Notes: a model not told the origin generated them from the sequence alone. 64,000 nucleotides of DNA from Sinohyriopsis cumingii (GCA_028554795.2 CM068841.1:22394308-22458307), one strand, 5' to 3'; counted from the stretch's first letter, positions 1 through 12,600 are shown. Numbers and translations: made by a program.

Positions 1-59
1 GAAAAAAAGTTAAAGTGATTGGGAAGGTAGAAAAATAGAAAGCAATTTTAACAGGGTTA

Positions 60-715
60 TTTTTTTGACTACCATTGCACATAGATGATCGAAACGTGCA
101 TTCCAAATGAGATGTTGATAAATGTAGATATCACGATGTTTTCGATTTTTGACAATAGATACGTTTACGTCATTTTGAGTTAGAAGTAAATATCATACAT
201 TTCGTTTTAGAGATATTAATATGCATTTTGTATGACACCAAACTGAAATGTTGTAGAAGTCGATTTGAAGTTTAGTTTTAATGGAGTCTAGAGATTTACC
301 AAATTAAGGCAATGTAGAGTTGTCAGCAAAAAAAAGTGCGTTGGATACAAGGTTAAATCATTGATCAATAGTAGAAAAACAAGGCCATAATATATCTCCT
401 TGAGGAACACCACTTACGATATGACTTGGTTAGGAAGCATATTTACCCGTGCATACAACCTGGTGTCTGTTAGTAAGATACGGCATGAACTAGGCAACTG
501 AGTTTGGAGAAAACTTGTAGGCTGAAAGTTATTTTAACGAGCATCAAATGGTCAATCAAATCGAATGCTTTTTTAAAATCAATGAAGCCAGTAAGTTCTT
601 CTGATTCTACTAATAGTATCCATTGGTCCATAAGTTTCGACAGTACAGTTTGACATGAATGATTCTGTTGAAAACCTGATTGTGATTATGGAGGAGTTTG
701 TACTTGTCAAGGTGT
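60..715 (-). mobile_element. Decayed non-LTR (LINE) reverse transcriptase fragment
   Basis: Read on the minus strand, pieces of a LINE reverse transcriptase appear in order across several frames. They are a GFQQNHSCQTVLSKLMDQW-like block (about 600-690), FIDFKKAFD (about 560-585), SGVPQGDILWP (about 390-420), an INDL remnant just after it, and FFADNSTL (about 310-335), which corresponds to the Y/FADD catalytic box with one Asp changed to Asn. Frameshifts and stops separate the blocks, so the copy is dead. No ends, poly-A tail or target-site duplication are seen, and it may continue off the left edge. The motifs fit CR1/L2/Jockey-type RTs, but I cannot place the clade. Confidence 0.8.
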
Positions 716-1350
716 CTGAAAATATGCTTCCTGACATGTTTTTCAATATTGTCTTTTAAAGTAAAGATAGAACAGATATGGGTCGATAGTTGGATGGTTC
801 ATTTTTTTATTTCCCTTATAAACTGCGAATACTTTTGCAAGTTAACTTTTATCATCCAAGAATGTTTAAAACTAACGGTGGTATTATATGCCATTTATGT
901 AATAAGCAAAAATGCAAAGACGTCAAGAGATACACATAGGGAACTATAGATATGTGACCTAATATCAAAGACATCTCTCTGTCTCCCACACACAAACACA
1001 TACACTCAATTCAGTCAATAGATTCAGGGCACAATATGATAGGAAAATGTGGCAATCTCAGTTAAATTGGGCAGTATAAATGACCACGTTATAATGTGGA
1101 TAGTAGATGACTGGATGTTGGTCATCACACAGGATGTGTCGGATAGTATATGTGATGCATTGGTCACTACACAAGGGGTGTTGGATAGTATATTAAACCT
1201 ATATATCTATAAACCTCTATTTAACATAGGAATTCCTTTTGTTCTCCATCTGTCCCTTGCTTGTTAACCTATAGCGTAACATCTGTCGTCATATATCCCA
1301 CAATACCCTCCCATATATGGGGTGGGCTTGGGCGGTGGGGGACTCTCTGT

Positions 1351-1352
<2 letters not shown>

Positions 1353-1421
<69 letters not shown>
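1353..1421. repeat. (TA)n microsatellite
   Basis: About 34 uninterrupted TA dinucleotides. The repeat reads as Tyr-Ile polymers in several frames, which explains the open frames spanning it. Confidence 0.98.
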
Positions 1422-1423
<2 letters not shown>

Positions 1424-1577
1424 CTTTGATTTTGGCGCTCCCCACCCAAATAAACATGGAATTATATGTGGTTTATTTTGTAGTTTAGTGAGCTTAAAAA
1501 TCGGAATTCGTCAACTATGACCCTACATTCAGAGACCTTTTCTCTTGTTCTGCTGTTGAGGATTACCTTAGCCTCTT

Positions 1578-1580
<3 letters not shown>

Positions 1581-1616
<36 letters not shown>
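1581..1616. repeat. (GA)n microsatellite
   Basis: A perfect GA run of about 18 units, 160 bp right of the first TA array. Confidence 0.97.
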
Positions 1617-1620
<4 letters not shown>

Positions 1621-2775
1621 CTGGGGGGTGGGGGTGATAGTATGTTTAAAAATACAGGTTTCAATGTCACTGCCATGCAGACTGTTCTAGTATCTGACTC
1701 AACAAATCTAAAAATAAAAGGCAACTATTACTACTGATTTGACTACAAACACGAAGTTATTGACTCACGGTTGCTGGGAAGTCATGCTATTTCAAGCTTT
1801 AATTATCGCTAAAATCTAAATAAGCTCAACTTTTAGGACTCTAATCTTTCGTATTTTTCTTCGAGCCGATCTGAATTTCGCTATTCGTTATCTTAAGATA
1901 CACGCGCTTTGTGACGTTAAAGAGAGCCAGAAAGTATGTCTCTGAAAATGCATTAACAGGCCATATTTAAAGACACGTTATATATATTATGTTTAATATA
2001 CCGGAAACTTTTCAATATTTCAGCCATTAATCTTAACATGAATGTCAGCAAGTGGTCCTAAATTATTTTATATTTAGTGCTGTACGAAAGCGTGGAAACA
2101 GCGTTCCCTTACTATTCTTGCGCTCGCCATTGTCTGCCCCGGATCTGTGAACATGCGTTCCCTCGCTTCTTTATTGCGTTCTCTCACTATATTTAGCACT
2201 AAACCACTGTTATTATCTTAAAGGAAGCTGAAAACTCCTCTAGTAAAATAGTATTGGTCAATGAAAGAATAAAAAATCGATAGAATCTAATCGCCCTTCA
2301 CATACCTTATTAACATAATCCATCTTTCACAAATTCGTAACTTTTGCGTCTTTATATTCGAAGTTAAAAAATCGCCGCAATGACGAATATGGCTGAATGG
2401 GGTCGGACATACTAAAGAGTTCACTTTTAATAAGAGTATCTTCGATTTGTATTGATGTATTGCGACATATTTTCCTAATTATGTTGCTTTAGCATTATGA
2501 CCTTCCATCCTCGTTCAATGTTGAATGAAACCCGTGCGCCTCCATTGCATAAGTTGCGCGTATTACTACGCGGTATTCAGGTGAATGACGTGTAAAATGA
2601 TCAATAACATTTAAATATTTTTTATTCCAAAATTTTGTTATTTCTGTTACATGCAGAATGTTGTTTTTGAGGATATAAAAAAACGTCATTGGCAGAGTAT
2701 TACAAATTATTCCGTTAATAGCATATACGTACTGTATGTTAGACACACAATCTTTATAGTGCGCGTGCTGGTGTA

Positions 2776-2778
<3 letters not shown>

Positions 2779-2824
<46 letters not shown>
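2779..2824. repeat. (GT)n microsatellite
   Basis: About 23 GT units. No SINE body is recognisable next to it, unlike several other GT/CA runs in this window. Confidence 0.97.
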
Positions 2825-2827
<3 letters not shown>

Positions 2828-3219
2828 GGGGAGAAAGGGGAGGGCTGAACAACGACACGAGTATAGTCAAATTATCTAGTATATATTAAAACTAAAAAAA
2901 CACATACACCATTGTTTGTTACGCCTTCTGATGCAGACAATGCTTTTGACAAAATTAGCAAAATCTGTTCAGAACTGCTAGAGAGAGAGAGAGAAATTAC
3001 TGCATTGAATAAACGGAATTTTCAGTTACCCCCTCCTCTCTCTCTTATTGGCTTACTCATAGCTATTTATAGTATTATTTTTTACCCGAGTTGGAAAAAT
3101 GTTTTCAAATTAATACGTGTACAATATGTATATAATGCAAACATGCATGTATGGATTGCCCGTGTCACTTTGTCTATGAATATATTGTAAAAATAGATCG
3201 CAGGTTTCGATTCTGTCGA

Positions 3220-3252
<33 letters not shown>
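3220..3252. repeat. (GT)n microsatellite
   Basis: About 16 GT units. Confidence 0.96.
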
Positions 3253-3255
<3 letters not shown>

Positions 3256-4517
3256 TGGTTTCATCTAATACGATGTTATTCATTAATGAATAATTTTTTA
3301 TTCCTAATCTGTCACAAAGTGACCTGCGTGGACCAAAATGTTATATTATACGTTGTATGAATGACACACATGGAAGAGACTTACTAAATACTTTATAAAC
3401 CCATGTCATGTGGTGTTTGACAAATAAATATCTTGCCCGGGTATGGGCATCCCACTCAAAATTTCCCTGCCTATTACAGTGTAGCTAGTAAATTGTAGGG
3501 TTTGGTGTCAGCACATTCTATTTTTATCAACAAGCTCTCTTATGTCAGCACACTTTCTTTCACTGAGTGTCAACTAGAGCGCAAGCTTAACCATCCCATT
3601 TCCGTTACAGTTTTAGATTCCAACTTTTCGAACAATTAACCTACATATAGGAAATCCATACGGACCATTTAATTTTGGTGTGGGGATGGAGCTGCGATTT
3701 TCTTTTGTGCTGAGATATTGTATTTTCTTTTATCTCAAGTTAATTAGGTTTTTTTTATTTCAAATAATATAATGGATATAATATGGCATTATTTTGCTAT
3801 AAATTAAAGCAAGATATCTATTCCAGCTTTTGAAAGACGGGACTTTAAAAAGGTGCAGACCCCTGGCCCAGAATTGTCCCTAATATGTTAACGGTATAGC
3901 GTGGTACGTATCGCAGTATATTCAAAAATAGCGCGGTGCAACAATAAAAAAATTCGTGGTACCCAATTCCATTTGTTTTTTTTTGTTTTTTTGTTTTTTT
4001 TTTTTACCAATAGTATTAGCATATGACATTAGTAAACGGCATTATTTTTGTACATATGATGCCCAACTCAAAATCGGACCATAGTTCACGAGAGAGGTGG
4101 TGTATATTTCAAATATATCGTAAATAAGTCGGTTAATTTTTCCTATATGAAATGTTGTATACGTCCAAATCAGGCCTGATAAACAGCTTGAATTACTCTG
4201 CGATAAACGATCAAAGGGTACTTACACTCGCTGCATGCAGCACATGGCCTGCTGAGTTAATTCCCGCGCTACTATCGATCATAGCAGACGATAATTTATG
4301 AATGAAGCAGAGATTCTGCGTCAGCATGCTGCTGAATTCTGGGACTGTTGGATAGAAAATCTTGGTTGGAAGCCGCCATGGTATTTCTGTTTACAGCCAG
4401 TCTCTCTCTATATAACAAAGCGAGTTGGCCTCCATAGGTCGCCATGTATGCAACCATTTATTCTCCAAAATGCACAGTAATTCCCTAATTGAATGGACTA
4501 CTTGACATAAAGACCAA

Positions 4518-5816
4518 ATGCTGCTGCGAACGCAGATGGCGACCCTTGAGTTCTATGATGCGGTATTGAACAATGAACTGCAGCATCTGAAACGGATCGT
4601 CACTCAATATAAGATCGACTTGAACGCCAGGTTTGTCGAGGTAAGGAAAAAGAATCATGCCGACCTATGCCCCATCCATCTAGCGTCTTACCGTGGTTAC
4701 ACGTACATGTTACAGTACCTGATAGAATCAAAATGTGACGTGAACCTGGCGACAACCACGCTTAGACGAACTGCGCTCCATTTTTCTGTGTTACGGCATA
4801 AAATTGCATGCATGTTGCTTTTAATCGCTGCTGGTGCTAAACTTGATTCCAAAGACACTTTTGGAAATTCTCCCTGTCATTACGCAGCAGATGATGGCTA
4901 CTGTCAAATCCTTGACGTCCTAATTCGGCGTGGCGTTAACGTTGACATACAGGACATTACGTCAAAAACGCCGTTGATGAAAGCTGTCAGAAATAACAAA
5001 ACTGACGCCGTATTAAGATTGCTTCGAGCTAATTCTAACCTCAATATCACCGACCGGAACAGGGACATGGCGTTACACTATGCGGCTAGAAACGGGTGTG
5101 CCGATATAATAGACATTCTTATTTCGCAGCATAGTTACGTTGATGTCCAGAACTACTGGGGAAGGACACCTCTCATGGAATCCGTGTGCTACAATCATAA
5201 GGAGGCGGTAGCCAGGCTAATCAGGGCTTCTTGTGATGTGAACAGGCGCGAGTTTAAAACTGGCGACACAGCGCTCCATATTGCGATCAAGAGGAACTAT
5301 ACCACTGTAGTTGAACTGTTGCTAGCCGCTGGTACGCGCCATGACATATACAATCACCAGGGAGAGACTGCCGCTTATGACGCCGTGCTTAGCAACAAGA
5401 TGGACATAATTAAACTAATGATTATCTATAATTGTGATTTAGAACAACCTATAAAATATTTCTGTAATGGTGTATACAAGTCTCTGTTCCAGCTGGCGGC
5501 AGAAAGGGGACATTTCGAAATTTGCCGTCTGCTTGGAACCTTCGGATACGTGGACTTTACTGCACGTGTTCACTTTTACGCAGGGTACGTTCCAACACGA
5601 GTGGTCGGCGAGCAAGATGATGTCATTCACTGGCTGCGGAAGAAGATACAAACGGTACCGTCATTACAACAACTTTGCAGGAAGCGTATTCGCAGATCCC
5701 TAGGTCACAAAATAGTCCAGAAAGTTGCATACCTGCCCATGCCTCGAGCTTTGAAAGAATATGTCCTAATTCGTGAGATGTACGACAAAGACCCCCTTCC
5801 ACCCAATGTATATTGA
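4518..5816 (+). CDS. Ankyrin repeat and SOCS box (ASB-like) protein, single exon
   Basis: The 432-residue ORF is intact. From about residue 12 to 345 it is a stack of roughly nine ankyrin repeats with the usual TPLxxA / GxxxxVxxLL pattern (for example TPLMKAV at 151, TPLMESV at 217, TALHIAI at 251). Residues 381-417 form a SOCS box: a BC-box (SLQQLCRKRIRRSLG, from 382) expected to bind Elongin B/C, and a LPMP motif at 406-409 matching the LPxP Cul5 box. Known ASB proteins are substrate receptors of Cullin-5/Elongin ubiquitin ligases in the cytoplasm or nucleus; the substrate is unknown here. A second ATG at 4536 has a G at +4 and could be the true start. The gene has no introns, whereas PSMD11 has twelve, so it may be an old retrocopy or a natural single-exon gene. 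No clear AATAAA lies close after the stop. ASB-type assignment is firm from the C-terminal motif; the paralog is not identified. Confidence 0.9.
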   Translation: MLLRTQMATLEFYDAVLNNELQHLKRIVTQYKIDLNARFVEVRKKNHADLCPIHLASYRGYTYMLQYLIESKCDVNLATTTLRRTALHFSVLRHKIACMLLLIAAGAKLDSKDTFGNSPCHYAADDGYCQILDVLIRRGVNVDIQDITSKTPLMKAVRNNKTDAVLRLLRANSNLNITDRNRDMALHYAARNGCADIIDILISQHSYVDVQNYWGRTPLMESVCYNHKEAVARLIRASCDVNRREFKTGDTALHIAIKRNYTTVVELLLAAGTRHDIYNHQGETAAYDAVLSNKMDIIKLMIIYNCDLEQPIKYFCNGVYKSLFQLAAERGHFEICRLLGTFGYVDFTARVHFYAGYVPTRVVGEQDDVIHWLRKKIQTVPSLQQLCRKRIRRSLGHKIVQKVAYLPMPRALKEYVLIREMYDKDPLPPNVY

Positions 5817-7587
5817 CATCGTATTTTCATCTGCACAGATATATTATGGAACTGTTTCCTTGATGAGGACAACAGAAGAACAAGACTGTATCTTAATTGT
5901 TTATTTACGCCACTAAAACGAGCTTTAACCCTTTAATTGGTGCTCACTTTAAAATGGAAAAACATAGCCGTGACAAATTGCCTATTTGTACTTTACTTTA
6001 GCATCATCACGGATCATTTTGTTTTAAGGTCGTATATAATGTCACATGCACTTCGTTGGTTGGTGTATTATGGTAGTCTGTTAGTGACGTAGCTAGAATA
6101 CTTGCGACCCTATGGAAAACTTACCGATGGGCACCTGAATAATTTATAGTGTAAAAAATAGAATTAGTGGGCCCCGATGTTTTGCATACTCATGCTATAT
6201 GGCAGCTATGCCGCTGGGTCTGTTTATACCTGACTTAGACAAAGAAGAAGAAAAAAAATGTAGACTGCTGCAATCGTAGAAGCAAAGAAAAAAAAAATCG
6301 GATGATAACTGAAGCAGTCTTTATCTTTTGTCAACGATCGTAAATGAATTACACCATTGAATGCTTCGGTAATTATAAATCTGTAGCATCTAAAATACCT
6401 CCAGTCCCATTTATATTTTAAGATTTTTTTTCTCGCTCTGAACACATTTACAGGACCATCATTATTGCTCTGTATTTTACACACACATCCACAAACGACA
6501 GGCAAAGAGACGATCATCCCAAGTTTGAAGTAATAATAGAAAGGAAGAATTCCAACAAACAAATTAAGGCTTTTTGTTTTCCTTTCATACTACCATTATT
6601 TACTGTCGGAGAAGACTTAAATCGATCTTGTATTAGAGTAAATATTCATTTGGCTATATTTTAGCAACTTAAGCAAAATCCCGAGATTACCGACTATTGG
6701 CATTAGCCAATCGAACGTCTTTGGTTTAATTTAAATCAAGTTGTGAGGGCATATCTGACACTTTTGGATCGGGTGATATTATGAGTTGTTTGTTGGTTTT
6801 TTTATAATTTAGTGACGCGACTCTTCATGCTACCTACCGTACATCCTGTATGTATTTTTTTATCATGTGTAACGAGTAATAAATGTGAACGTCTAAAAAA
6901 CAATATGGGCGAGAATCCGACTAGGTGTTTTTACGGGGGAGGTCAGTTTCGTCGTGACCTCATCGATCTTCTAGAGAACTGGTGCTCTTACTTAGATGTC
7001 TTCTCATGGGTGTGTTTTGAGCTGTGACCAGAACAAAATTTCCCCTTAAGTTTTTTTCCGATGGGTTGGTGATCTAGACAATGACACACACCCCACCTCC
7101 CCAACAGTCAAACTGATTCATGTTTAGAATTTAGTTAAATGGACATCGCCAAAACATCAGATACAGGTCCAGCTATATTTATGGCCATTACTACCAAAAT
7201 TCATCAAAATTCACTTTAATTCCTAAAACTTAAGAAAATTTGTATACTTTACTCGAAACTTAAGGATAAACAGCCTCAAACATATCGGTGATTCATGCAC
7301 AAAACTGTTATGTGTGGTTACATATCCTTTAAGAATATTTCTGCTAAGTTTTAAAGGTTCTGCTTGAGTGCAACCACTATTTCTAAAAATGCCGTTTTAG
7401 TAAACGAGTCAAAATCTAGTACTGGAATGAACTTTAGATCATACCTTCTTGTACGAGTTACAATTCACCTCATTTTGAATTGTCTTTTTTATTTTCCCCA
7501 ATGTGTTCCATTAACATGAATGTATAATATTAACAATTACAAGATATTTACCTAATCATGCGTTAGACAGGCAATGAGTTATTGATT

Positions 7588-7642
7588 GACTTTATTATTA
7601 TTATTATTATTGTTATTATTAATATTATTATTATTATTGTTA
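7588..7642. repeat. (TTA)n microsatellite, imperfect
   Basis: TTA/TTG trinucleotides with a few interruptions. On the minus strand they read as poly-Ile after the coding-like segment that starts at 7814. Confidence 0.9.
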
Positions 7643-7814
7643 TAGACGATTTGAAAGCAAGAGAAAGTTCACGGTATTCTTGCGATAGAAGCAGGTGTGT
7701 CAACTGGGCAGGAGTATAAGCAGTTCCTGTTGTTTGAAAACTCGCTTTAATTAATGCTTCATAATGCTTACGAAATGTGCGACTTGTGAAAGGTTCTCCG
7801 ACTGTAATGTCCAA
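7640..7814 (-). other. Coding-like segment of unknown identity
   Basis: On the minus strand about 58 residues starting MDITVGEPFTSRTFRKHYEA have balanced composition, unlike the AT-biased junk frames around them. The frame then runs into the TTA microsatellite. I recognise no domain. It could be a transposon-derived fragment or an isolated exon, or it may be chance. Confidence 0.25.
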
Positions 7815-10137
7815 TGGTACGTAATTATTTTTGTTGGTTCAAAATATTTGAATACTGTGAGCAAATCACGATAATGACAAGTATTTTCTCCCAAGCACAT
7901 ATATGTCAAATTGGTACACAACTCATTCTTGTCATGTCTAAAACTTGGAATGGAATTATAAGATTAGTTTTGGGGTATCAGCAATTTGTTCGGTTAGGTA
8001 TGTTTGCTTTACTAAAAAAATTATAACCTTGCGTTTTCCTAAGTTTTGCGTAACAAGCTCCAACTGAAATTAAAATCCCCAGAATCTAATATACTTGGAA
8101 ATTAAACAAGTCGGTGGAGCTAGCGGTGTAAATCTTTAAATGTCTGTTATAACTGAATTAAACTTGCAAACTATCAGACTATATTGACTAATGGCTTTAG
8201 ATTGAGTTTCGTGCTTAGAACGTCTAAAGAATATGGGACATGGCCTCGTAGTCCCGAAAGAAGCACAAAGATCGAACTCGTGCTCAAATTTCAAACATTG
8301 TGATATTTTCGAACGTTAATGGTAGTAAAGTTGCAATTATAAATAATTCAGAGTAATCTTCCAGTCTGAAACTTGAAATACCCGCTTAACATTTAGACTG
8401 TAAGAGGTCATTCTAATATGATCGTTAATTTGGAGTGTCAAGTCTGGCGTTTTGTGCTCTGTCAATTTCATGCTTACGGAGCATGGTGTAACCATCACAT
8501 CCTCGAAATCCGGTAATATGTAACAACATGTTTGACACCGGGAAGCAATTGGGTCTTTTTGGTTAGCAATTGCAGGAGGTGGTATGGAAATCAATGATGG
8601 AGGATGGAACACAATATGTTGATGAACTTGTATTTTGCATTGTTTTAGTCAAAAAGATTAATTATACGGGAGTTCACTCTATTTTTGTTGTCAATGACTA
8701 CCAAGCTCATTACGTAGTGGTGATGTTAGACGCATGCATAGATTATCATGGTCTCGATACTAAGTGTGGTCACAGCCTGCTTGGCCCTCTTTCACGTAAC
8801 AACACATTTTTGCCAAATCTACACAAAATTCAAGGTGAATTGTCAATACTTCAGATGTCATTTACTAGTTTTATCCCTATTAGTATATATATCTTCTTAT
8901 GGATCTGTACTTAAGCATTTTCACCGTAAAGTAACTCTAATCAATTATACTAGGTTCAAAGCTTAAAAAGATAGATTTTAAAACACTTCTGATTCACTGT
9001 GAGAGCAAAACATTTTAGCGAGAAAAATGATTTAAAAATGAACATAGCAACTAGTTTTCACTGAATCGAAGCAGTCTTTTGTCAAAATCGGTCTTAAAAT
9101 GTTGCTTGTCTTGCATATGAATGAATCAATGAGTTCAATCAATGAAAGTATTCGAATCTGAGCTAAAATGAAGAACTATCCCAAAGGTAAAACATGGATT
9201 ACAAATTTATTAGGTTGAGAAAAAAAAAGTGACTTGAGATCTGAAAACCGAACTCAAATCACAGCCATTATATAAAAACAATAATAATAATGCAGATTAA
9301 AAAAAAACCACTGCTTAGAATAAAATACTGTCGTACAATTGGTTACGATTTCTCGCTCAAATCAGCAATTTGTTATTTAGCTCAAATAAATCAGAATTTC
9401 GCTCATACATTTGGCATGGTTAGCAACAGCCTTGATGATTTATTTAGGCTAATGCGTCGGGTGTTGATGGTAATGATTGTCATTAATATTTCGTGTTTCA
9501 TTCTAAATGTTCTGGAGAATGAAGTCTTCAAGTTGTCTTGCTGAAATATGTAGAGGGCGCTAAATAAAAACTTAGGTTTGTACTTTTTATGTTGCAAGTT
9601 CGGTTTTCCCCAGTCAGATGGAACTGTAAGGACTTTTGTGCAAGATCCTGACCATTGTTAAACTAACTTTTTTTTTTCAATTTAGAGTGACCATTTAATT
9701 AGACTGGTGGAGATAGGACGTGGCCTTTTCTTAACTTTTTCAAACTTATTTAATTGATTCATGCTGCATACTAATTGGTATAACATTAGAAAAGTTTTAA
9801 AAAGCAAGCAGAACATTGTAATAAATAGAATCTTCTCCCCACCTCCCTCTAAATTAGTCTATTCCTTTAACAGGAGCTCATTATTCATAAGAATATTTAA
9901 AGCGGTGTTGCCTGTTATAGAGTGAGTTATAAAACTGTCATATGTACAAGACTGATGGACTAAACTAAAATAAACCTCATTTTAAAATTTAAAAAATGGC
10001 TCTCGTCGTTTTTTCTTTATAAAATCAAAGGTTTTACAATAAGATCAACATTAAAATATAGGCAGGACTTTCTCTGATAATAACATTATGGTTTCTCAAT
10101 TTCAAATGTCCATCTATGCACAAATTGCAGATAGTAA

Positions 10138-10160
10138 GTGTGTGTGTGTGTGTGTGTGTG
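10138..10160. repeat. (GT)n microsatellite
   Basis: A short GT run of about 11 units. Confidence 0.93.
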
Positions 10161-10815
10161 GAGGAGTTAGTGAGATGGAGGGCCAGTAAAATATATAGCC
10201 CACCGATATCTGCAGATTTTTGGAGGGAAAATACACTGGCATGTCTTTTTCAGGTGACGTGACATCCCTCTAGACTTGCTTATTAAATATCAATATGATT
10301 TCTTAATGCTGAGATTGTAAAAAAAATCCTAATAGAGATTGTATTCACAACTAATGCTGACATTATTAATGAATATAACTTTGGAATGTAAAGATCTGTG
10401 ATACGTCAATACAATTTTGAAAATTTTCTATATATAAAAATAAAAATGGAGCAATATTTATCAACGATCTATTATTCCCAATGTCAACAGCTAAATGGGA
10501 GACAATCTTTTTTAAAAACTTTTTCAAGCTTAGAGCTAGTAAACTGTACATTTTCGTCTCTAATAAATTGTCTGAAACCTCTCAAAAGCAATTCACATGA
10601 ATGTATTATAATGAAAAATCCCAAAATAATAACCTCAAGTCATCATGGTAACCATTTACACCTTTTTTTAAGTAAGAAATGATGTATCTATGAAATATGT
10701 TTTTGTCTGTGTGTGGTCAACATGTTATTCTGTCAGAATCATTGAACTTGGCATGTGGAAGCTAAACTGCTTTGCTTTAGAATAGTACAGCATAAAAACT
10801 TATCGCCTGTACTCA

Positions 10816-11008
10816 CTTAAAAAAGTCGATTCCAACTGCAAACTGCACAGACTCAGATCTGCTGTCACAAAAGGTGCTGGCAGATCTGCATCCATGAAGT
10901 TTGTTATAAGTAATCAGCAGAACAAACAACACAGACCCAGATTTGCTGGCATATTATGCAACAGCAGATCAGAGTCTATGTTGTTTGCAACTGGACTCGT
11001 CTTATAAG
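10816..11008. mobile_element. Foldback MITE, copy 1
   Basis: The two ends form a long imperfect inverted repeat. The left arm reads TTCCAACTGCAAACTGCACA then GACTCAGATCTGCTG. The reverse complement of the right arm reads GTCCAGTTGCAAACAACATA then GACTCTGATCTGCTG. The centre carries further AGATCTGC palindromes. There is no coding capacity. A related copy lies at 38529-38697. The element could form a near-complete hairpin. Confidence 0.75.
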
Positions 11009-11010
11009 CA

Positions 11011-11689
11011 ATTACTACTCAGTAACTTTTTTTAAGGAGGAGCTTCTGGAATGTGAGCAAAATTAGCCTATTAAAACAGGTAGCTATTTAATATATGTTA
11101 ATTTCTTTACTAACCATGTGGTAGACAAATAAAATAATGAATGATAAAGTTTTGACGACCTTTCAGGCAGGTTTGACCTTTATAGCTGTAGTTGAATACA
11201 AAGCTGTAGTATCAGCAGTATGTAAATCAAATGAAAACAAACCCTTTTCCAGGAAATATCTAATTACACAAGGCACTCACCATTATGAATTACCTTCTTG
11301 ATATTTCCTGGATACATCAACCAACTAGGTATGAAAATAGCAAAATGATTCAAACAATTGGTAGATTGTGGAAAACACCTGAAATACTCCTGGCATGTTG
11401 TTAATAAACATTTTCCTTTTATAAGAAATATGGCGTGCTGGTCATGTGCACTCATTTTAATGTCTTGCAATGGAAATGCTTTTGTTGGAAGGTGAGTATA
11501 AAGGTTGGGTGGGTGGGAGCTGTGGGGATTATTTTGAATCAGATGGTCATAGATCAAAGTCATTGGGACTGTTGGAAAGTTCAATTGTACCCTTCTTAAG
11601 AATTTCCATCTAGGTAAGAATAATATATTGCTGCATGCTATGAAAGGGGTTAAGAAGGTGCAGATTTGATCAAAGTCATAAAAAAGCAA
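11011..11689. other. Intergenic DNA left of the modular repeat element
   Basis: A 141-codon open frame on the minus strand (11689-11264) has no recognisable domain and an uneven composition, so I do not call it a gene. Nothing else stands out. Confidence 0.5.
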
Positions 11690-12600
11690 GATTTCCTAAA
11701 ATTGACTGGTGCTCTACTGGATGAAAAGAATTTCCTGGAATTCAAATTAAGACCATTTCTTCATTTTAACTGCTTACTGCTCAAACCATCTTTGATATTC
11801 TTTAGCTGACTGTCAGCTTGGCACCAATTTCATTTAGGACCAACAAAGATTCATAAGAAGCATTCTGGTGAAAATGCTAAATGTCAGCTTGGCACCAATT
11901 TCATTTAGGACCAACAAAGCTTTATAAGAAGCATTCTGGTGGAAATGCTAAATGTCAGCTTGGCACCAATTTCATTTAGGACCAACAAAGCTTCATAAGA
12001 AGTATTCTGGTGGAAATCACATGATGATACGACTTTCCATTTGGGAGAAGTAATGATAATAAGATTTTCAAGATGGATGCCACTGCGAAAATTTTCCATA
12101 TCAGATCAGCACTATTTCTACTAAGTACCTACTAGACATTGTACAAAGCCTTTGCTGAAAGCACAATGTCGATATGATCAGCCAGTTAAGTGAAGCAGTG
12201 TGGCAGTCATATTAGAAGTCGGATCTGCACCCTTTTCATTTATGACTAATTAGACTAACTAGACATCATAAGACTATACATCATCAAAATAATCTTTCAG
12301 TGAAAACCCTATGTTGATATGACCCTGCATTCATATGGAATAGTGATGACAAGATTTTCAAGATGGCCATATTAGATGTCTAAGTGGCAAAATTTTCATT
12401 TAGGACCAATTAAACCATGGGATGAATGTAAGCTTCCAGTTTCAAGGCAATCCTCCAAGTGTTTTAGAAAGAGTAGTGATAACAAACTTGTGCTAATGGC
12501 CAGATGGATCATGGAGTACAGATGTCAGACAGTGGACATCACCTTACCATAAGCTATTTCAGTCTATCACCAGTAGAGCTAAAAATAGACTTATATGGCC
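11690..12600. mobile_element. Modular element with internal tandem units, copy 1
   Basis: This block shares its left end (a GAAAAGAATTTCC-TGGAATTCAA-like stretch, about 11720), its repeated middle (CATTTAGGACCAACTAGACA, TTTTCAAGATGG) and its right end (GATAACAAACTTGTGCT-like, about 12480, then a run ending in GAGCTAAA) with a second copy at 42895-45005. The middle consists of diverged units of about 150 bp. Three near-identical 71-bp units starting at 11811, 11882 and 11953 are a recent local expansion inside it. There is no coding capacity and no terminal inverted repeat was found. It is probably a non-autonomous element or a dispersed satellite. Confidence 0.65.
11811..12023. repeat. 71-bp tandem repeat, three copies
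   Basis: Units begin at 11811, 11882 and 11953 with TGTCAGCTTGGCACCAATTT and differ at only a few bases. They are much more alike than the other units of the surrounding element, so the duplication is recent. Confidence 0.9.

Larger units (their letters stand above)
721..4517. other. Intergenic DNA, no gene recognised
   Basis: The stretch is AT-rich and holds several microsatellites listed separately. Short open frames here are scattered over both strands or follow simple repeats, and none shows a recognisable domain. Just before the ASB gene there is a TATATAA at 4409-4415 and a possible splice acceptor (tgtttacag) at 4388-4396, so the ASB gene may have either a nearby core promoter or a 5' UTR intron. 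Neither can be decided from sequence alone. Confidence 0.6.
5817..10815. other. Intergenic DNA downstream of the ASB gene
   Basis: No gene is recognised. The stretch is AT-rich with short random open frames on both strands. It holds a TTA microsatellite, a coding-like segment of unknown origin at 7640-7814 and a GT run near 10140. The 3' UTR of the ASB gene should begin here, but I cannot fix its end; the nearest AATAAA on the plus strand is about 1.06 kb past the stop, near 6879. Confidence 0.6.

Noticed and set aside
1261..1520. Open frames with Tyr-Ile polymers
   Set aside because: They are readings of the TA microsatellite, as at the other TA arrays (12776, 47629, 56681).
4298..4480. Upstream open frame before the ASB gene as an extra exon
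   Set aside because: No domain similarity and no splice pair joining it in phase to the ASB start.
11264..11689. 141-codon open frame, minus strand
   Set aside because: No recognisable domain, no homolog-like motif, and it stops at the edge of a repeat element. Length alone is not enough.
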